In this document: positions 35,078 to 41,536 of the stretch, piece by piece
Numbering within the stretch: the stretch's first letter is position 1
Layout: the number at the start of each line of letters is the position of its first letter
Virus record (IMG/VR): IMGVR_UViG_3300025930_000003
Span: 1 to 55,630 of that record
Length of the DNA stretch: 55,630 nt
Strand: one strand, 5' to 3'
Source of the DNA: a virus
Notes under the pieces: generated by a model
Database searches by the model: none
Told to the model about the DNA's origin: nothing
Seen by the model: only the letters and a program-made list of their open reading frames with translations
Position numbers and translations under genes: made by a program

Positions 35078-35473
35078 AGGTATTCGTAATTTAAAAAATC
35101 CAACATCGTAAAAATTGCTTAGGGTTCCAGAAAATTGAAGGGCTATGATTCTTAGATTCTTAGGCGGCTCAGGAACTTCCACTAAGAGTAGATTTGATAG
35201 ATCAGATTCTATTCCATCTTTCATAGCAGTTACACCAAATTGCCATTGATCCGGGATTATTCCTGAAACAAAGCCAGTAAGATTTGTTCCAGCATTTAGT
35301 CTAATAGTTGAACTGTTTGTCCTTGTAACATTATTTAATACGTTGGTGCTAAAATAGAGAACATAGTTTGTTACTCCTGGAGTAGGAGAACTATTCCAAG
35401 AAATTTGAAATTCTGCCGCAGAAACATTTAAAGTTAGTGCGGCTAAACTAAGTAGTAGTTTTAGGTATTTCAT
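35075..35473 (-). CDS. Secreted fibronectin type III protein, 132 aa
   Basis: A Sec signal (MKYLKLLLSLAALTLNVSA then AE) is followed by one FN3-like domain with the usual opening SWNSSPTPGVTNYVLYF and later GVTAMKDGIESDLSN. FN3 modules in phages often bind carbohydrate or host surfaces, but they rarely carry a signal peptide. It overlaps the upstream DUF5662-like gene by 26 bases. Confidence 0.7.
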   Translation of the reverse strand: MKYLKLLLSLAALTLNVSAAEFQISWNSSPTPGVTNYVLYFSTNVLNNVTRTNSSTIRLNAGTNLTGFVSGIIPDQWQFGVTAMKDGIESDLSNLLLVEVPEPPKNLRIIALQFSGTLSNFYDVGFFKLRIP

Positions 35474-35987
35474 CTTCTTTCTTTTCCCATTTCATCTCTT
35501 TGGCTGTATTCTGTAAAATTCTCATAAGTTGAGATTGCATAGCAAATCGACCTTGATTAAAGGAGATAGATTTCCAAATATCTCCACCATTAGCCATTCT
35601 TTCTGTAGCAGCTTTCCAATCCATAAGCATCTCTAGAATATCAAAGAGAGACATATCTTCTATTCCATTTTTCCAATATTCTGGATGGTGGGAATTGCAA
35701 GCATAATGATGTTCTAAAGTAGGCTGCATTTCCTTTAGACAAGCAAGATATTCTGGAGATCCATAAGTTAGGTTCTTTAGTTTAGGAACACAAGCATCGA
35801 ATCCTTCTTTCTCTGGAGATTCTAGCTTTGACTTGTCGTGAATCCAGGCTCTGTTCATTAGATTTACGCGACAAAGCTCTAAGAGTTCAGATACTCTATT
35901 TATATGATCTATTGTATCTTGCCTGCTATCATATACCGCGCTCTTTTCTTTTACTGGGACTTGAGAAGGATAAGGCTTTAGTGACAT
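35448..35987 (-). CDS. DUF5662-like protein, 179 aa
   Basis: Several conserved histidine/acid clusters appear in the order DHINRV, IHDKSKLESPE, HHYACNSHHPEYW and EMLMDWKAATERM. This matches the DUF5662 pattern of phage proteins, probably a metal-binding helical hydrolase of the HD type. It sits between small and large terminase genes. Substrate unknown. Confidence 0.72.
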   Translation of the reverse strand: MSLKPYPSQVPVKEKSAVYDSRQDTIDHINRVSELLELCRVNLMNRAWIHDKSKLESPEKEGFDACVPKLKNLTYGSPEYLACLKEMQPTLEHHYACNSHHPEYWKNGIEDMSLFDILEMLMDWKAATERMANGGDIWKSISFNQGRFAMQSQLMRILQNTAKEMKWEKKEDEIPKTTT

Positions 35988-36028
35988 ATAGCGAATGAGT
36001 TAAATGGTAGCGCGGGGAGTTTGGTAGC

Positions 36029-36199
36029 TTATTTACCAATCAGTTCTCTCTCACGAAGTAGATTTAATTCTTGAACTAAATTATCAATTCTTTTCTTTAG
36101 TTTCTCATTCTCTTCGATTAAATCTAGCTCTTTCTTAGTGGTCGCTTTTGTGAACTGAGAGAGTTCTAGAAAGAGTCTATCTATTGTTTCTGTATCCAT
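36029..36199 (-). CDS. Short coiled-coil protein, 56 aa
   Basis: A frame read by eye, ATG 36199-36197 to TAA 36029-36031. It begins MDTETIDRLFLELSQFTKAT and continues as a leucine-spaced charged helix (DLIEENEKLKKRIDNLVQEL). No family recognised. Coding is supported by length and the heptad pattern only. Confidence 0.5.
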   Translation of the reverse strand: MDTETIDRLFLELSQFTKATTKKELDLIEENEKLKKRIDNLVQELNLLRERELIGK

Positions 36200-36237
36200 A
36201 ATTTTCTAATTCAACAAACCACAGATTATTCTCTAGG

Positions 36238-36393
36238 TTACGAACTTTTGTTCTTTAGGTATCGAATTAGTAATTGATAAGGCCCAGGTATGTTTGTAAC
36301 AATATAATTAGTAGGCCATTGATTTTTCATCACCTGCCTTTCAAAAAGTATTATTCCGAAGGGTGTTCTTATTGTGTCTAATAATAGCCTCAT
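36238..36393 (-). CDS. Hypothetical protein, 51 aa
   Basis: A frame read by eye, ATG 36393-36391 with a GGAGCGAGAG ribosome-site-like sequence, TAA at 36238-36240. It begins MRLLLDTIRTPFGIILF, basic and hydrophobic. It fills the gap after the terminase small subunit. An internal ATG at codon 22 also follows a purine run. Confidence 0.4.
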   Translation of the reverse strand: MRLLLDTIRTPFGIILFERQVMKNQWPTNYIVTNIPGPYQLLIRYLKNKSS

Positions 36394-36401
36394 CTCTCGC
36401 T

Positions 36402-36421
36402 CCGCTCGTCCCGATGAGCGG
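36402..36421 (-). other. GC-rich hairpin after the small terminase gene
   Basis: CCGCTC (36402-36407) pairs with GAGCGG (36416-36421), a GC-rich stem in an AT-rich genome, two bases after the small terminase stop. No T run follows on the minus strand; the next gene starts 8 bases later. It could reduce read-through or stabilise the upstream mRNA. Confidence 0.4.
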
Positions 36422-36422
36422 T

Positions 36423-36854
36423 TTAGTCAGCTAAATGTTCAATCTCAGCAGGAATATCTATTACTTTAGATTTCCCTTTCTCAATGGCCTTTTTCATATT
36501 CACAAGCTGGTCATTTAGTAAGGTAACATTGACATTTAGATTCTTTACATGTTGAAGATCATGTCGTCCTTTGTTCTCGTTTATGACAAATTTAGCCGCG
36601 CGGAATGCTACGTTTTCGTTTTCAGCAAACACAAGAGAAGTAATTCTCTGCTTTGCCATCTCAAATTCATCTTGTGTGAAAAGAGAAGGATTTTTCTTAA
36701 CTTCGTTTCTGAATTTAACTGAGGAACCCATTAGAACCATTTTAACAGAATGTTCGTCAACAGAAAGAGCCTCAGCAATCTGATCTGGTTGCATATCAGA
36801 TTTGTCGTATAGCTCTTTGATCTGGACGTTTAACATTTCAGGAAGCGGATTCAT
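36423..36854 (-). CDS. Terminase small subunit candidate, 143 aa
   Basis: The N-terminal helix-turn-helix (LYDKSDMQPDQIAEALSVD, then EHSVKMVLMG) and a longer C-terminal helical region match DNA-recognition subunits of phage terminases. It is one of the first genes of the virion operon and is upstream of the large subunit, the usual order. A plain HTH regulator is the alternative. Confidence 0.68.
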   Translation of the reverse strand: MNPLPEMLNVQIKELYDKSDMQPDQIAEALSVDEHSVKMVLMGSSVKFRNEVKKNPSLFTQDEFEMAKQRITSLVFAENENVAFRAAKFVINENKGRHDLQHVKNLNVNVTLLNDQLVNMKKAIEKGKSKVIDIPAEIEHLAD

Positions 36855-36879
36855 TTGTTTATTTAAATAGGAACCGCTT
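36843..36879 (-). promoter_or_regulatory. Hairpin over the small terminase start codon
   Basis: AAGCGG-A-TTC (36843-36852) can pair with GAA-CCGCTT (36871-36879) with one bulged base. The small terminase ATG (36854-36852) and the stop of the 41-aa frame lie at the base and inside the loop. Such a stem could couple terminase translation to the short upstream frame. Confidence 0.35.
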
Positions 36880-37003
36880 AATTTTCTTTTATGGTTGGCG
36901 CTACTTTAGTTTCTTCGTCTGATAGAAGTTGATTTAGTTTAGCACGCTTTAATATTTCTAAAGCAGCTTCCGAAAGTTTCTCTGATAAATCAAACATTTT
37001 CAT
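36878..37003 (-). CDS. Short helical protein or leader peptide, 41 aa
   Basis: ATG 37003-37001 to TAA 36880-36878, a charged helix (MKMFDLSEKLSEAALEILKRA). It is the first frame of the virion operon. Its start falls at the predicted start point of the sigma-54-type promoter at 37015-37029, so the message may be leaderless or start at the second Met (codon 3). Confidence 0.5.
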   Translation of the reverse strand: MKMFDLSEKLSEAALEILKRAKLNQLLSDEETKVAPTIKEN

Positions 37004-37014
37004 GTTTTACTAGA

Positions 37015-37029
37015 GCAATTTCTATGCCA
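37015..37029 (-). promoter_or_regulatory. Sigma-54-type promoter of the virion operon
   Basis: On the minus strand: TTGGCATAGAAATTGCTCT, with GG and GC 10 bases apart. It faces the small terminase and all virion genes. The expected start is near 37003. It is the only promoter-like site seen at the head of the 30-kb virion block. Confidence 0.72.
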
Positions 37030-37356
37030 AAATATTGAAAGAGTTTAGTATTTGGTTCTAATTATATTGGAGGGTCATTTTGTTTTATAAAATTTATGAG
37101 ATAATCAGGGGCCCCAATTTCGGTCATTTCGGACACGACAGAAATGACTGAAATCTCTGTAAGTCGTTGTTCATTAAGGAGTTACGTTGTTGACTAAAAG
37201 GTCAAATTGATTTCTCTTCTGTAAAGCCTTGGTAATGAAGGACTTGTAACTTAGTAAGTGTTTGCTCACTCGCATCTGTCACTCAAATGTATTGCAAATG
37301 CACGATTCCCGATATATTCCTGAAAGTATATCGTTGATTACCAACATGTTACAGCT
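37030..37356. other. Divergent control region, non-coding
   Basis: No convincing gene. It separates the minus-strand virion operon from the plus-strand right arm. It holds GGGGCCCC (37108-37115), a 14-bp hairpin (37117-37154), a 7-bp hairpin CGATATA/TATATCG (37310-37333), and mixed sequence of higher GC than the rest. It is a candidate for origin or regulator binding sites. Confidence 0.5.
37117..37154 (+). other. 14-bp hairpin / dyad in the control region
   Basis: ATTTCGGTCATTTC (37117-37130) is opposed by GAAATGACTGAAAT (37141-37154), with one G-T pair and a 10-base loop GGACACGACA. Each arm also reads as a direct ATTTC..ATTTC repeat. No T tract follows. It suits an operator or replication dyad as well as an RNA hairpin. 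Confidence 0.5.
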
Positions 37357-37371
37357 TGGCATCCCTGGTGC
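37357..37371 (+). promoter_or_regulatory. Sigma-54-type promoter before the isolated gene
   Basis: CTTGGCATCCCTGGTGCTA: GG and GC 10 bases apart, with TGC rather than TTGC at the -12 box. The start would be near 37383, giving a ~170-base leader with small stems (GTGG/CCAC, AGGGA/TCCCT) before the gene at 37552. Confidence 0.58.
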
Positions 37372-37487
37372 TATATAGGAGTTAGTTCTTTGAAATGCGG
37401 GTTGCGCGAGGTGGCTTTCCACTGGATTGCCTAATCGTGAAATGGGTTGTAGTTTAGGGATGATTTCCCTTGTGCCGTAGTGTGCCT

Positions 37488-37496
37488 TGTTATAAT
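37488..37496 (+). promoter_or_regulatory. Extended -10 sigma-70-type promoter
   Basis: TGTTATAAT is a perfect extended -10 (TG-N-TATAAT). A poor -35 (TTGTGC) lies 15 bases upstream, as often happens with extended -10 promoters. The start near 37503 gives a ~49-base leader to the ATG at 37552. It would work with host polymerase immediately after infection. Confidence 0.55.
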
Positions 37497-37551
37497 CAGA
37501 CTCGCTTGTCTGAGCAAGATACTGGCATCGGGGGATATTAGGAGTAAAGTT

Positions 37552-37992
37552 ATGTCAAATACTACAACCGCAGAAGTTGTGAAAGCAGCCGTCAAAGTTG
37601 GCTGGTTTGCTGGTGCATTGTCGGGTTTTCAACGTGTCGTTTTCCGCGATTTGTGTTATGCGGGATTCGATAAGCAGATTGCCCACAAGGTATCAATGGA
37701 CTACGGCAGTCAGCTTGGCAGCGCGATGCGGAATGATGACAACATCAAAACCGCAGTTGGCAAAGCCACAAAAGCTGGTTTGGCCAAAATGTCCGGCGCT
37801 TTTCATGACAAGCTCATCATGCACAATAGCATGGCAGTTTATCGCGTGGTGCAAACCATTAGCGACCTTTATCAAAAGGAAAAACTGTTGAAATCGTACG
37901 AGATCAATCTGGACACCCTGTCTGACAGGTTGCAGGATTATCTCAGCGAGTGCAAAGTGTGGGCATCGGAACAAACTTGGGAAACCAAGTAA
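37552..37992 (+). CDS. Isolated gene of foreign composition, 146 aa
   Basis: I start at 37552, where AGGAG sits 6 bases upstream; the longer frame from 37480 has no ribosome site. The protein is helical, basic and alanine-rich (AEVVKAAVKVGWFAGALSGFQ), with no recognised domain. Codons ending in C or G (GGC, CGC, ATC, AAC) are far commoner than in neighbours. It has its own promoters and a strong terminator, so it is a self-contained transcription unit like a moron gene. The role is unknown; early host takeover or superinfection control are possibilities. Confidence 0.78.
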   Translation: MSNTTTAEVVKAAVKVGWFAGALSGFQRVVFRDLCYAGFDKQIAHKVSMDYGSQLGSAMRNDDNIKTAVGKATKAGLAKMSGAFHDKLIMHNSMAVYRVVQTISDLYQKEKLLKSYEINLDTLSDRLQDYLSECKVWASEQTWETK

Positions 37993-37999
37993 CCCGCCA

Positions 38000-38037
38000 G
38001 TGTGTAGAGATACCCTGTCTCTACACACTCCTTTTTC
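38000..38037 (+). terminator. Intrinsic terminator of the isolated gene
   Basis: An 11-bp perfect stem (GTGTGTAGAGA, 38000-38010, with 38018-38028) and a 7-base loop TACCCTG are followed by TCCTTTTTC. It starts 8 bases after the stop at 37992. This is the clearest rho-independent terminator in the window. Confidence 0.88.
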
Positions 38038-38039
38038 AG

Positions 38040-38345
38040 TCCGTTATTTGAAATCTTATCAATCTGACTTTAGACTCTAAAGAACGAGAGATAAACCTAT
38101 AAAAAGAGCTTAACATATTCCGCACAAGCTAATAGAAAAGATAGCCCACAAGAGTATCAAATCTAGTGCAAAGGAAATGCCTCAAGCGATTATCCCTTAT
38201 AATTAGGAGTATCGCACATAAGAGATTAGGATAGCAACCTAGAATAAATACCAAGAGAATTGCAAAGGATGAAAGGAAAATAAAGTAATCCTGAGCGAAT
38301 CTCTCTTTCAGATATGAAACATTCATGTTTGAATAAGGAGATTCA
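38040..38345. other. Non-coding leader of the small-gene region
   Basis: No convincing plus-strand gene. It contains one CCGCACAAG motif at 38120-38128 and near-matches CCCACAAG (38145) and CGCACATAAG (38205). A minus-strand frame here is hydrophobic but lacks a ribosome site. An AAGGAG site follows for the next gene. Confidence 0.5.
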
Positions 38346-38651
38346 ATGCCATACATAAAATGCGCTAATAAAAAGTGTGATAATCATGCACAACATAAAG
38401 GATTGTGCACTCCATGTTTTAGAGAATCCCAGAATATTAACATTCCAGTCTCTAAACATGAACAGACAAGAAGAGAAAATGCTCGTCTAATGAAGTTCTG
38501 GGATGCGAACAAGAAAGCACCACAATTTGAGCAGATTTCAAAGAGAGCTAGCAAGAAAGGAATAAGCGGATTCCACAAGGGACTATATATGTCTCAAAGA
38601 GGAATAAGCAAGTTTGGTGATCTCCAACAAGATGTGCCTTTTCCTGAATAA
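38346..38651 (+). CDS. Small zinc-binding protein, 101 aa
   Basis: A good AAGGAG ribosome site precedes the ATG. The N-terminus has CANKKC, H and CTPC within residues 6-28, a plausible zinc knuckle, followed by a basic, disordered-looking tail. It may bind nucleic acid. It stands alone between a long leader and the promoter at 38662. Confidence 0.7.
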   Translation: MPYIKCANKKCDNHAQHKGLCTPCFRESQNINIPVSKHEQTRRENARLMKFWDANKKAPQFEQISKRASKKGISGFHKGLYMSQRGISKFGDLQQDVPFPE

Positions 38652-38661
38652 TTAAAAAGAA

Positions 38662-38676
38662 TGGCATAAAAAATGC
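38662..38676 (+). promoter_or_regulatory. Sigma-54-type promoter before the small-gene block
   Basis: AATGGCATAAAAAATGCTTC: GG and GC 10 bases apart, with ATGC at the -12 box. It starts 11 bases after the stop of the zinc-binding gene. Transcription would start near 38688 and run into the many small genes. Confidence 0.6.
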
Positions 38677-38726
38677 TTCAGAAAAGGACGTGGGCAATTC
38701 AATTAACATTCAACTTATTTAACACT

Positions 38727-38786
38727 ATGATTATTCTATTCTTTGTAGCAATACTTTTTTGGTTAGCTCTTGATTATAAGGAGTAA
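38727..38786 (+). CDS. Possible 19-aa membrane peptide
   Basis: ATG to TAA gives MIILFFVAILFWLALDYKE, one hydrophobic helix with a charged end. There is no ribosome site, so this may be chance in AT-rich sequence. It is the only frame between the promoter at 38662 and the next gene. Confidence 0.22.
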   Translation: MIILFFVAILFWLALDYKE

Positions 38787-38833
38787 ATTTGTTGCTCTTT
38801 ATTTTAATCTTTGTGCCTTCAAATCAACTAGAT

Positions 38834-38880
38834 ATGTTTTTTATTATACTTATATATATAATAATATAATAAAATATTAA
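38834..38880. other. Very AT-rich tract
   Basis: A run of nearly pure A and T (only one C, at 38849, and one G at 38836), including TATATATATA. Such tracts can be DNA-unwinding elements of origins or flexible promoter-upstream DNA. No iterons were seen beside it. Confidence 0.45.
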
Positions 38881-38938
38881 GGTATTTAGAGAAAGAAAAA
38901 TTCACTCCTTCCAGTATAACTAAGCATTTAAAAACTCT

Positions 38939-39337
38939 ATGTCAATGAAAGAAGTATCGCTAGAAGATATAAAACAAGCGATGAAGCGACGCGAGGCTGA
39001 GCGACTAGCTAATCCTCTTCCTAAACAATTTATTCCTAGACCAGATAAAAAGATCAAAAAGGAGCCATCTCATAACATTTACGACATTGGTCTACAGGCG
39101 TTTATCCGTCTCTATTGCTTTCGTAACGTAGAATGTTTCTCCATTAAACATCTTAAAGTTCTTCCTGACGATGACCTTAACAATCTCTATAAGAGAGTTA
39201 ACTATTGGACCAAATGTGGCTTTATTGAAAAATTTGATGAATCTACCTACGTAGTTACAGAATCAGCCAAAGCGAAACTAGAAGCTATTTTCGATCTTTT
39301 AAACAAACATCAACATGGTAAAGGAATTGAAGAATGA
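38939..39337 (+). CDS. Possible winged-helix protein, 132 aa
   Basis: A basic, disordered first third (IPRPDKKIKKEP) leads to a helical domain that resembles a winged helix (FSIKHLKVLPDDDLNNLYKR, then VNYWTKCGFIEK, then STYVVTESA). That layout would suit DNA binding and regulation. The ATG at 38945 is a possible alternative start. Confidence 0.6.
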   Translation: MSMKEVSLEDIKQAMKRREAERLANPLPKQFIPRPDKKIKKEPSHNIYDIGLQAFIRLYCFRNVECFSIKHLKVLPDDDLNNLYKRVNYWTKCGFIEKFDESTYVVTESAKAKLEAIFDLLNKHQHGKGIEE

Positions 39338-39552
39338 AAGAAAAAGAACTTCGCGGAAGAATTGCTAGACTTAAAACTCAAGGTATCACAGGAGAATATG
39401 AAGTGTTTGTTCGCACAAGAAATAAGCTAGGACAAGTAATAATCTCTCGTATCTTTGAAGTCAAATGTGACCACATAAGCAGAGAATTTACCATCGAGAC
39501 AATCGAAACAGAATATAGCAATCTACCAGAAGATGAACTTACAACAAGCTAA
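39334..39552 (+). CDS. Hypothetical protein, 72 aa
   Basis: Coupled by ATGA overlap to the previous gene. Basic, strand-rich core (YEVFVRTRNKLGQVIISRIFEV) and an acidic end. A TCGCACAAG motif lies inside it at 39411, read as VRTR. Confidence 0.55.
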   Translation: MKEKELRGRIARLKTQGITGEYEVFVRTRNKLGQVIISRIFEVKCDHISREFTIETIETEYSNLPEDELTTS

Positions 39553-39775
39553 ATCATTTCTCTCTTCATGCCATAGAATAGTAATTGAAGAAGATGACGG
39601 AAATTTAGATATTTATTGGTGCCGCACAATCAATTTAGGCTATTGCGCACATGGATACTTCAACAATCACACAATAGAACAAGTAGATATTGGAGACAAT
39701 AGATTTTACTTCAATGATGCAAAAGAACTGAAAGATTGCTTCAAAACATCTCAGACACTTACACCAGAAATATGA
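39533..39775 (+). CDS. Hypothetical protein, 80 aa
   Basis: An AGAAG purine run before the ATG and a 20-base overlap with the previous gene. Mixed alpha/beta, with IYWCRTINLGYCAHG in the middle. Contains CCGCACAAT at 39622. Confidence 0.55.
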   Translation: MNLQQAKSFLSSCHRIVIEEDDGNLDIYWCRTINLGYCAHGYFNNHTIEQVDIGDNRFYFNDAKELKDCFKTSQTLTPEI

Positions 39776-39999
39776 AAACATTAGATAATCCAAATGAATG
39801 CTACTATCAAGCCGCACAAGAGCTTTATAGAAGAGCACATGAAAGATACGGTGCTACCTATAATTTTGGTGGGCCAGGATACGAAGATAGAATGAAATAT
39901 TGGGAGAACAAAGCATTAGAGTATTTGACTCTATCACATGAATGTCTTAGAGGCAATAAAGAGGCTATATTGAAATTACTCGCTGAACTTGGTTGTTAG
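39772..39999 (+). CDS. Hypothetical protein, 75 aa
   Basis: Start at 39772, where ATGA overlaps the previous stop. Helical and tyrosine-rich (YYQAAQELYRRAHERYGATY, then YWENKALEYL). CCGCACAAG at 39812 is read as AAQE. Confidence 0.55.
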   Translation: MKTLDNPNECYYQAAQELYRRAHERYGATYNFGGPGYEDRMKYWENKALEYLTLSHECLRGNKEAILKLLAELGC

Positions 40000-40028
40000 T
40001 CGCACAAGAACTTAACACAACAAACAAT

Positions 40029-40208
40029 ATGAGAAAAATAATTGTTAGCGAAATGAAAGACTTTAGATTCTGCATAGAGTGGTATGAAGATGATGTTTGT
40101 GTTGGCGGAGCATTTAGCACAAAACCAGACTTAATAGAAGAGGATATAAATTTTCTTCTCCATAGAAGTAGACGAGATTACAGAAAACCAGATGAAAACA
40201 TTAAATGA
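40029..40208 (+). CDS. Hypothetical protein, 59 aa
   Basis: The ATG at 40029 follows an AC-rich leader (AACACAACAAACAAT) and a TCGCACAAG motif at 40000. Strands then helix (IVSEMKDFRFCIEWYEDDV). No family recognised. Confidence 0.5.
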   Translation: MRKIIVSEMKDFRFCIEWYEDDVCVGGAFSTKPDLIEEDINFLLHRSRRDYRKPDENIK

Positions 40209-40338
40209 TTTTCTCCGCGCATTACTTTTTATCGAACTCGACGCAATTGATAGAGCAATTTCACAGATGAAAAACAAGAAGCGGGCTAAAATGATTAGAA
40301 GAGCATTTAAAAAACAATGGAAATTTAGCCTAAGATAA
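40192..40338 (+). CDS. Small basic helical protein, 48 aa
   Basis: A frame read by eye, overlapping the previous gene by 17 bases. MKTLNDFLRALLFIELDAID then a strongly basic tail (KNKKRAKMIRRAFKKQW). It could bind nucleic acid. Confidence 0.5.
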   Translation: MKTLNDFLRALLFIELDAIDRAISQMKNKKRAKMIRRAFKKQWKFSLR

Positions 40339-40342
40339 TTTC

Positions 40343-40361
40343 CGCACAAATCAATTGTGCG
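40343..40361 (+). other. Hairpin built from two inverted CGCACAA motifs
   Basis: CGCACAA (40343-40349) and TTGTGCG (40355-40361) form a 7-bp stem with a 5-base loop. It lies just before the AAAGGAAAC ribosome site of the next gene. It is the one place where the dispersed motif also appears inverted. Confidence 0.5.
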
Positions 40362-40378
40362 AAAAAGAAAGGAAACAT

Positions 40379-40732
40379 ATGACTGAAAGAAAAATGGCAA
40401 AAGAGATAGCAGATATTCTATCTAACGAACAAGTAACAAAATACGGTGGAACCATTAAGATAACTGGCGCGGAGTCAGTTAAAGAGACCGCACAAGAACT
40501 TTCTTCTCCAACTGTTGAAAAACCACAAGAGCCTAAATATAAGGTTCTTTTCGAATATGACGAACAAGCAGGCAAATGGGAAGTCTATTGTTATGGTGCG
40601 AAAGATGAATATGAAGCACTAGATATGTTTTGTGCGGTTGTTGTTACAGCTAGAAGTGCGATTCCTAGCCAGAACTACAACAAAGCAATCCTAGAGAATG
40701 GCCGATATAAGATAAGTGTAGGTGTTTTATGA
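40379..40732 (+). CDS. Hypothetical protein, 117 aa
   Basis: Start at 40379, seven bases after AAAGGA. A helical first third (MAKEIADILSNEQV) and a strand-rich second part (YKVLFEYDEQAGKWEVYCYG). CCGCACAAG at 40488 is read as TAQE. Function unknown. Confidence 0.6.
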   Translation: MTERKMAKEIADILSNEQVTKYGGTIKITGAESVKETAQELSSPTVEKPQEPKYKVLFEYDEQAGKWEVYCYGAKDEYEALDMFCAVVVTARSAIPSQNYNKAILENGRYKISVGVL

Positions 40733-40881
40733 CATTATATGATCTTAAGTTAGAAGAGAAGTATCTTCTAGATAGATTTGTTCGCACAAGTCCGGACAAC
40801 TTAGAAACAATAAATAGAATCTGGAAAAGACTCAGAAAAGTAAAAGAACTAATCGAAGAGAAAATGAAAGTAGCCAAATGA
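40729..40881 (+). CDS. Hypothetical helical protein, 50 aa
   Basis: A frame read by eye with ATGA overlaps at both ends. Charged helices (MTLYDLKLEEKYLLDRFVRT, then IWKRLRKVKELIEEKM). TCGCACAAG at 40782 is read as VRTS. Confidence 0.52.
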   Translation: MTLYDLKLEEKYLLDRFVRTSPDNLETINRIWKRLRKVKELIEEKMKVAK

Positions 40882-41060
40882 AAACATGGAATCTATCGGA
40901 GAATGGAATCTTAACACTAGAAGAGAATAATGCAGCTATGATTGTGTCTATTGTTCTCTCTAACGAGCAGAAAGCTAAAATACATAAGGAAGTTGATTTA
41001 GCACTAAGAAGAGAGATTGCAAGACAAAGAGAGACATTTAATACTGTCCTTAAACATTGA
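40878..41060 (+). CDS. Hypothetical protein, 60 aa
   Basis: Coupled to the previous gene. The first half is strand-like (WNLSENGILTLEENNAAMIV), the second a basic helix. It is followed by the motif variant CCACACAAG at 41061. Confidence 0.52.
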   Translation: MKTWNLSENGILTLEENNAAMIVSIVLSNEQKAKIHKEVDLALRREIARQRETFNTVLKH

Positions 41061-41072
41061 CCACACAAGAAC

Positions 41073-41285
41073 ATGAAAAAGAAACTACCAATCTATATTG
41101 TTTGGATTCTATTCAATAATAGATATACTTACTTTTCCGCACACTCCTGTTTGAAGGAAGCGACTTCATTCTCAAATAAGTTCCTAAATAGAGATATTCT
41201 ATCTAAAGTTACAGAACATTGGCTAGAACTGGAAAATATTCTTGAGACAACAGATGGAGATTTAATCAAGAATCTAAATCTATGA
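41073..41285 (+). CDS. Hypothetical protein, 70 aa
   Basis: Starts 12 bases after the previous stop, right after a motif variant. Strand-rich start (LPIYIVWILFNNRYTYF) then a helix. Overlaps the next gene by 4 bases. Confidence 0.5.
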   Translation: MKKKLPIYIVWILFNNRYTYFSAHSCLKEATSFSNKFLNRDILSKVTEHWLELENILETTDGDLIKNLNL

Positions 41286-41473
41286 AAAAGAAATACATGA
41301 TAGTTATGTTTGATACTGAAACAGGTTTAGTTAAACATCCAGAAGAAATATGGGATAACTATAGACATGTTAGTGCTAGCTTTAAAGACTTATATTCTTC
41401 AGAAGAGTCCGCACTAGAACATGCAACTGAACATGGATTAAGCTATTTCTCTATTATTCCGGTCTACTATTAA
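41282..41473 (+). CDS. Hypothetical protein, 63 aa
   Basis: ATGA overlap with the previous gene. Begins MKKKYMIVMFDTETGLVKHP and ends in a tyrosine-containing strand (GLSYFSIIPVYY). The DTET string alone does not make an exonuclease at this length. Confidence 0.5.
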   Translation: MKKKYMIVMFDTETGLVKHPEEIWDNYRHVSASFKDLYSSEESALEHATEHGLSYFSIIPVYY

Positions 41474-41536
41474 CCGCACAAAGAGACTATTCCGCACAAG
41501 AGCTTTCTTGCACAAAAAGAACAACAAAACAAACAT

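Noticed and set aside
37480-37551. Upstream extension of the isolated gene
   Set aside because: It would begin inside the predicted promoter and lacks a ribosome site; the ATG at 37552 has AGGAG at the right distance.
38129-38356. Minus-strand frame of 75 aa with hydrophobic stretches
   Set aside because: No ribosome site, opposite to the local direction of transcription, overlaps the start of the zinc-binding gene, and lies in a region with plus-strand motifs.
41282-41473. DTET string as a possible exonuclease motif
   Set aside because: The 63-aa product is too short and the other two exonuclease motifs are missing.
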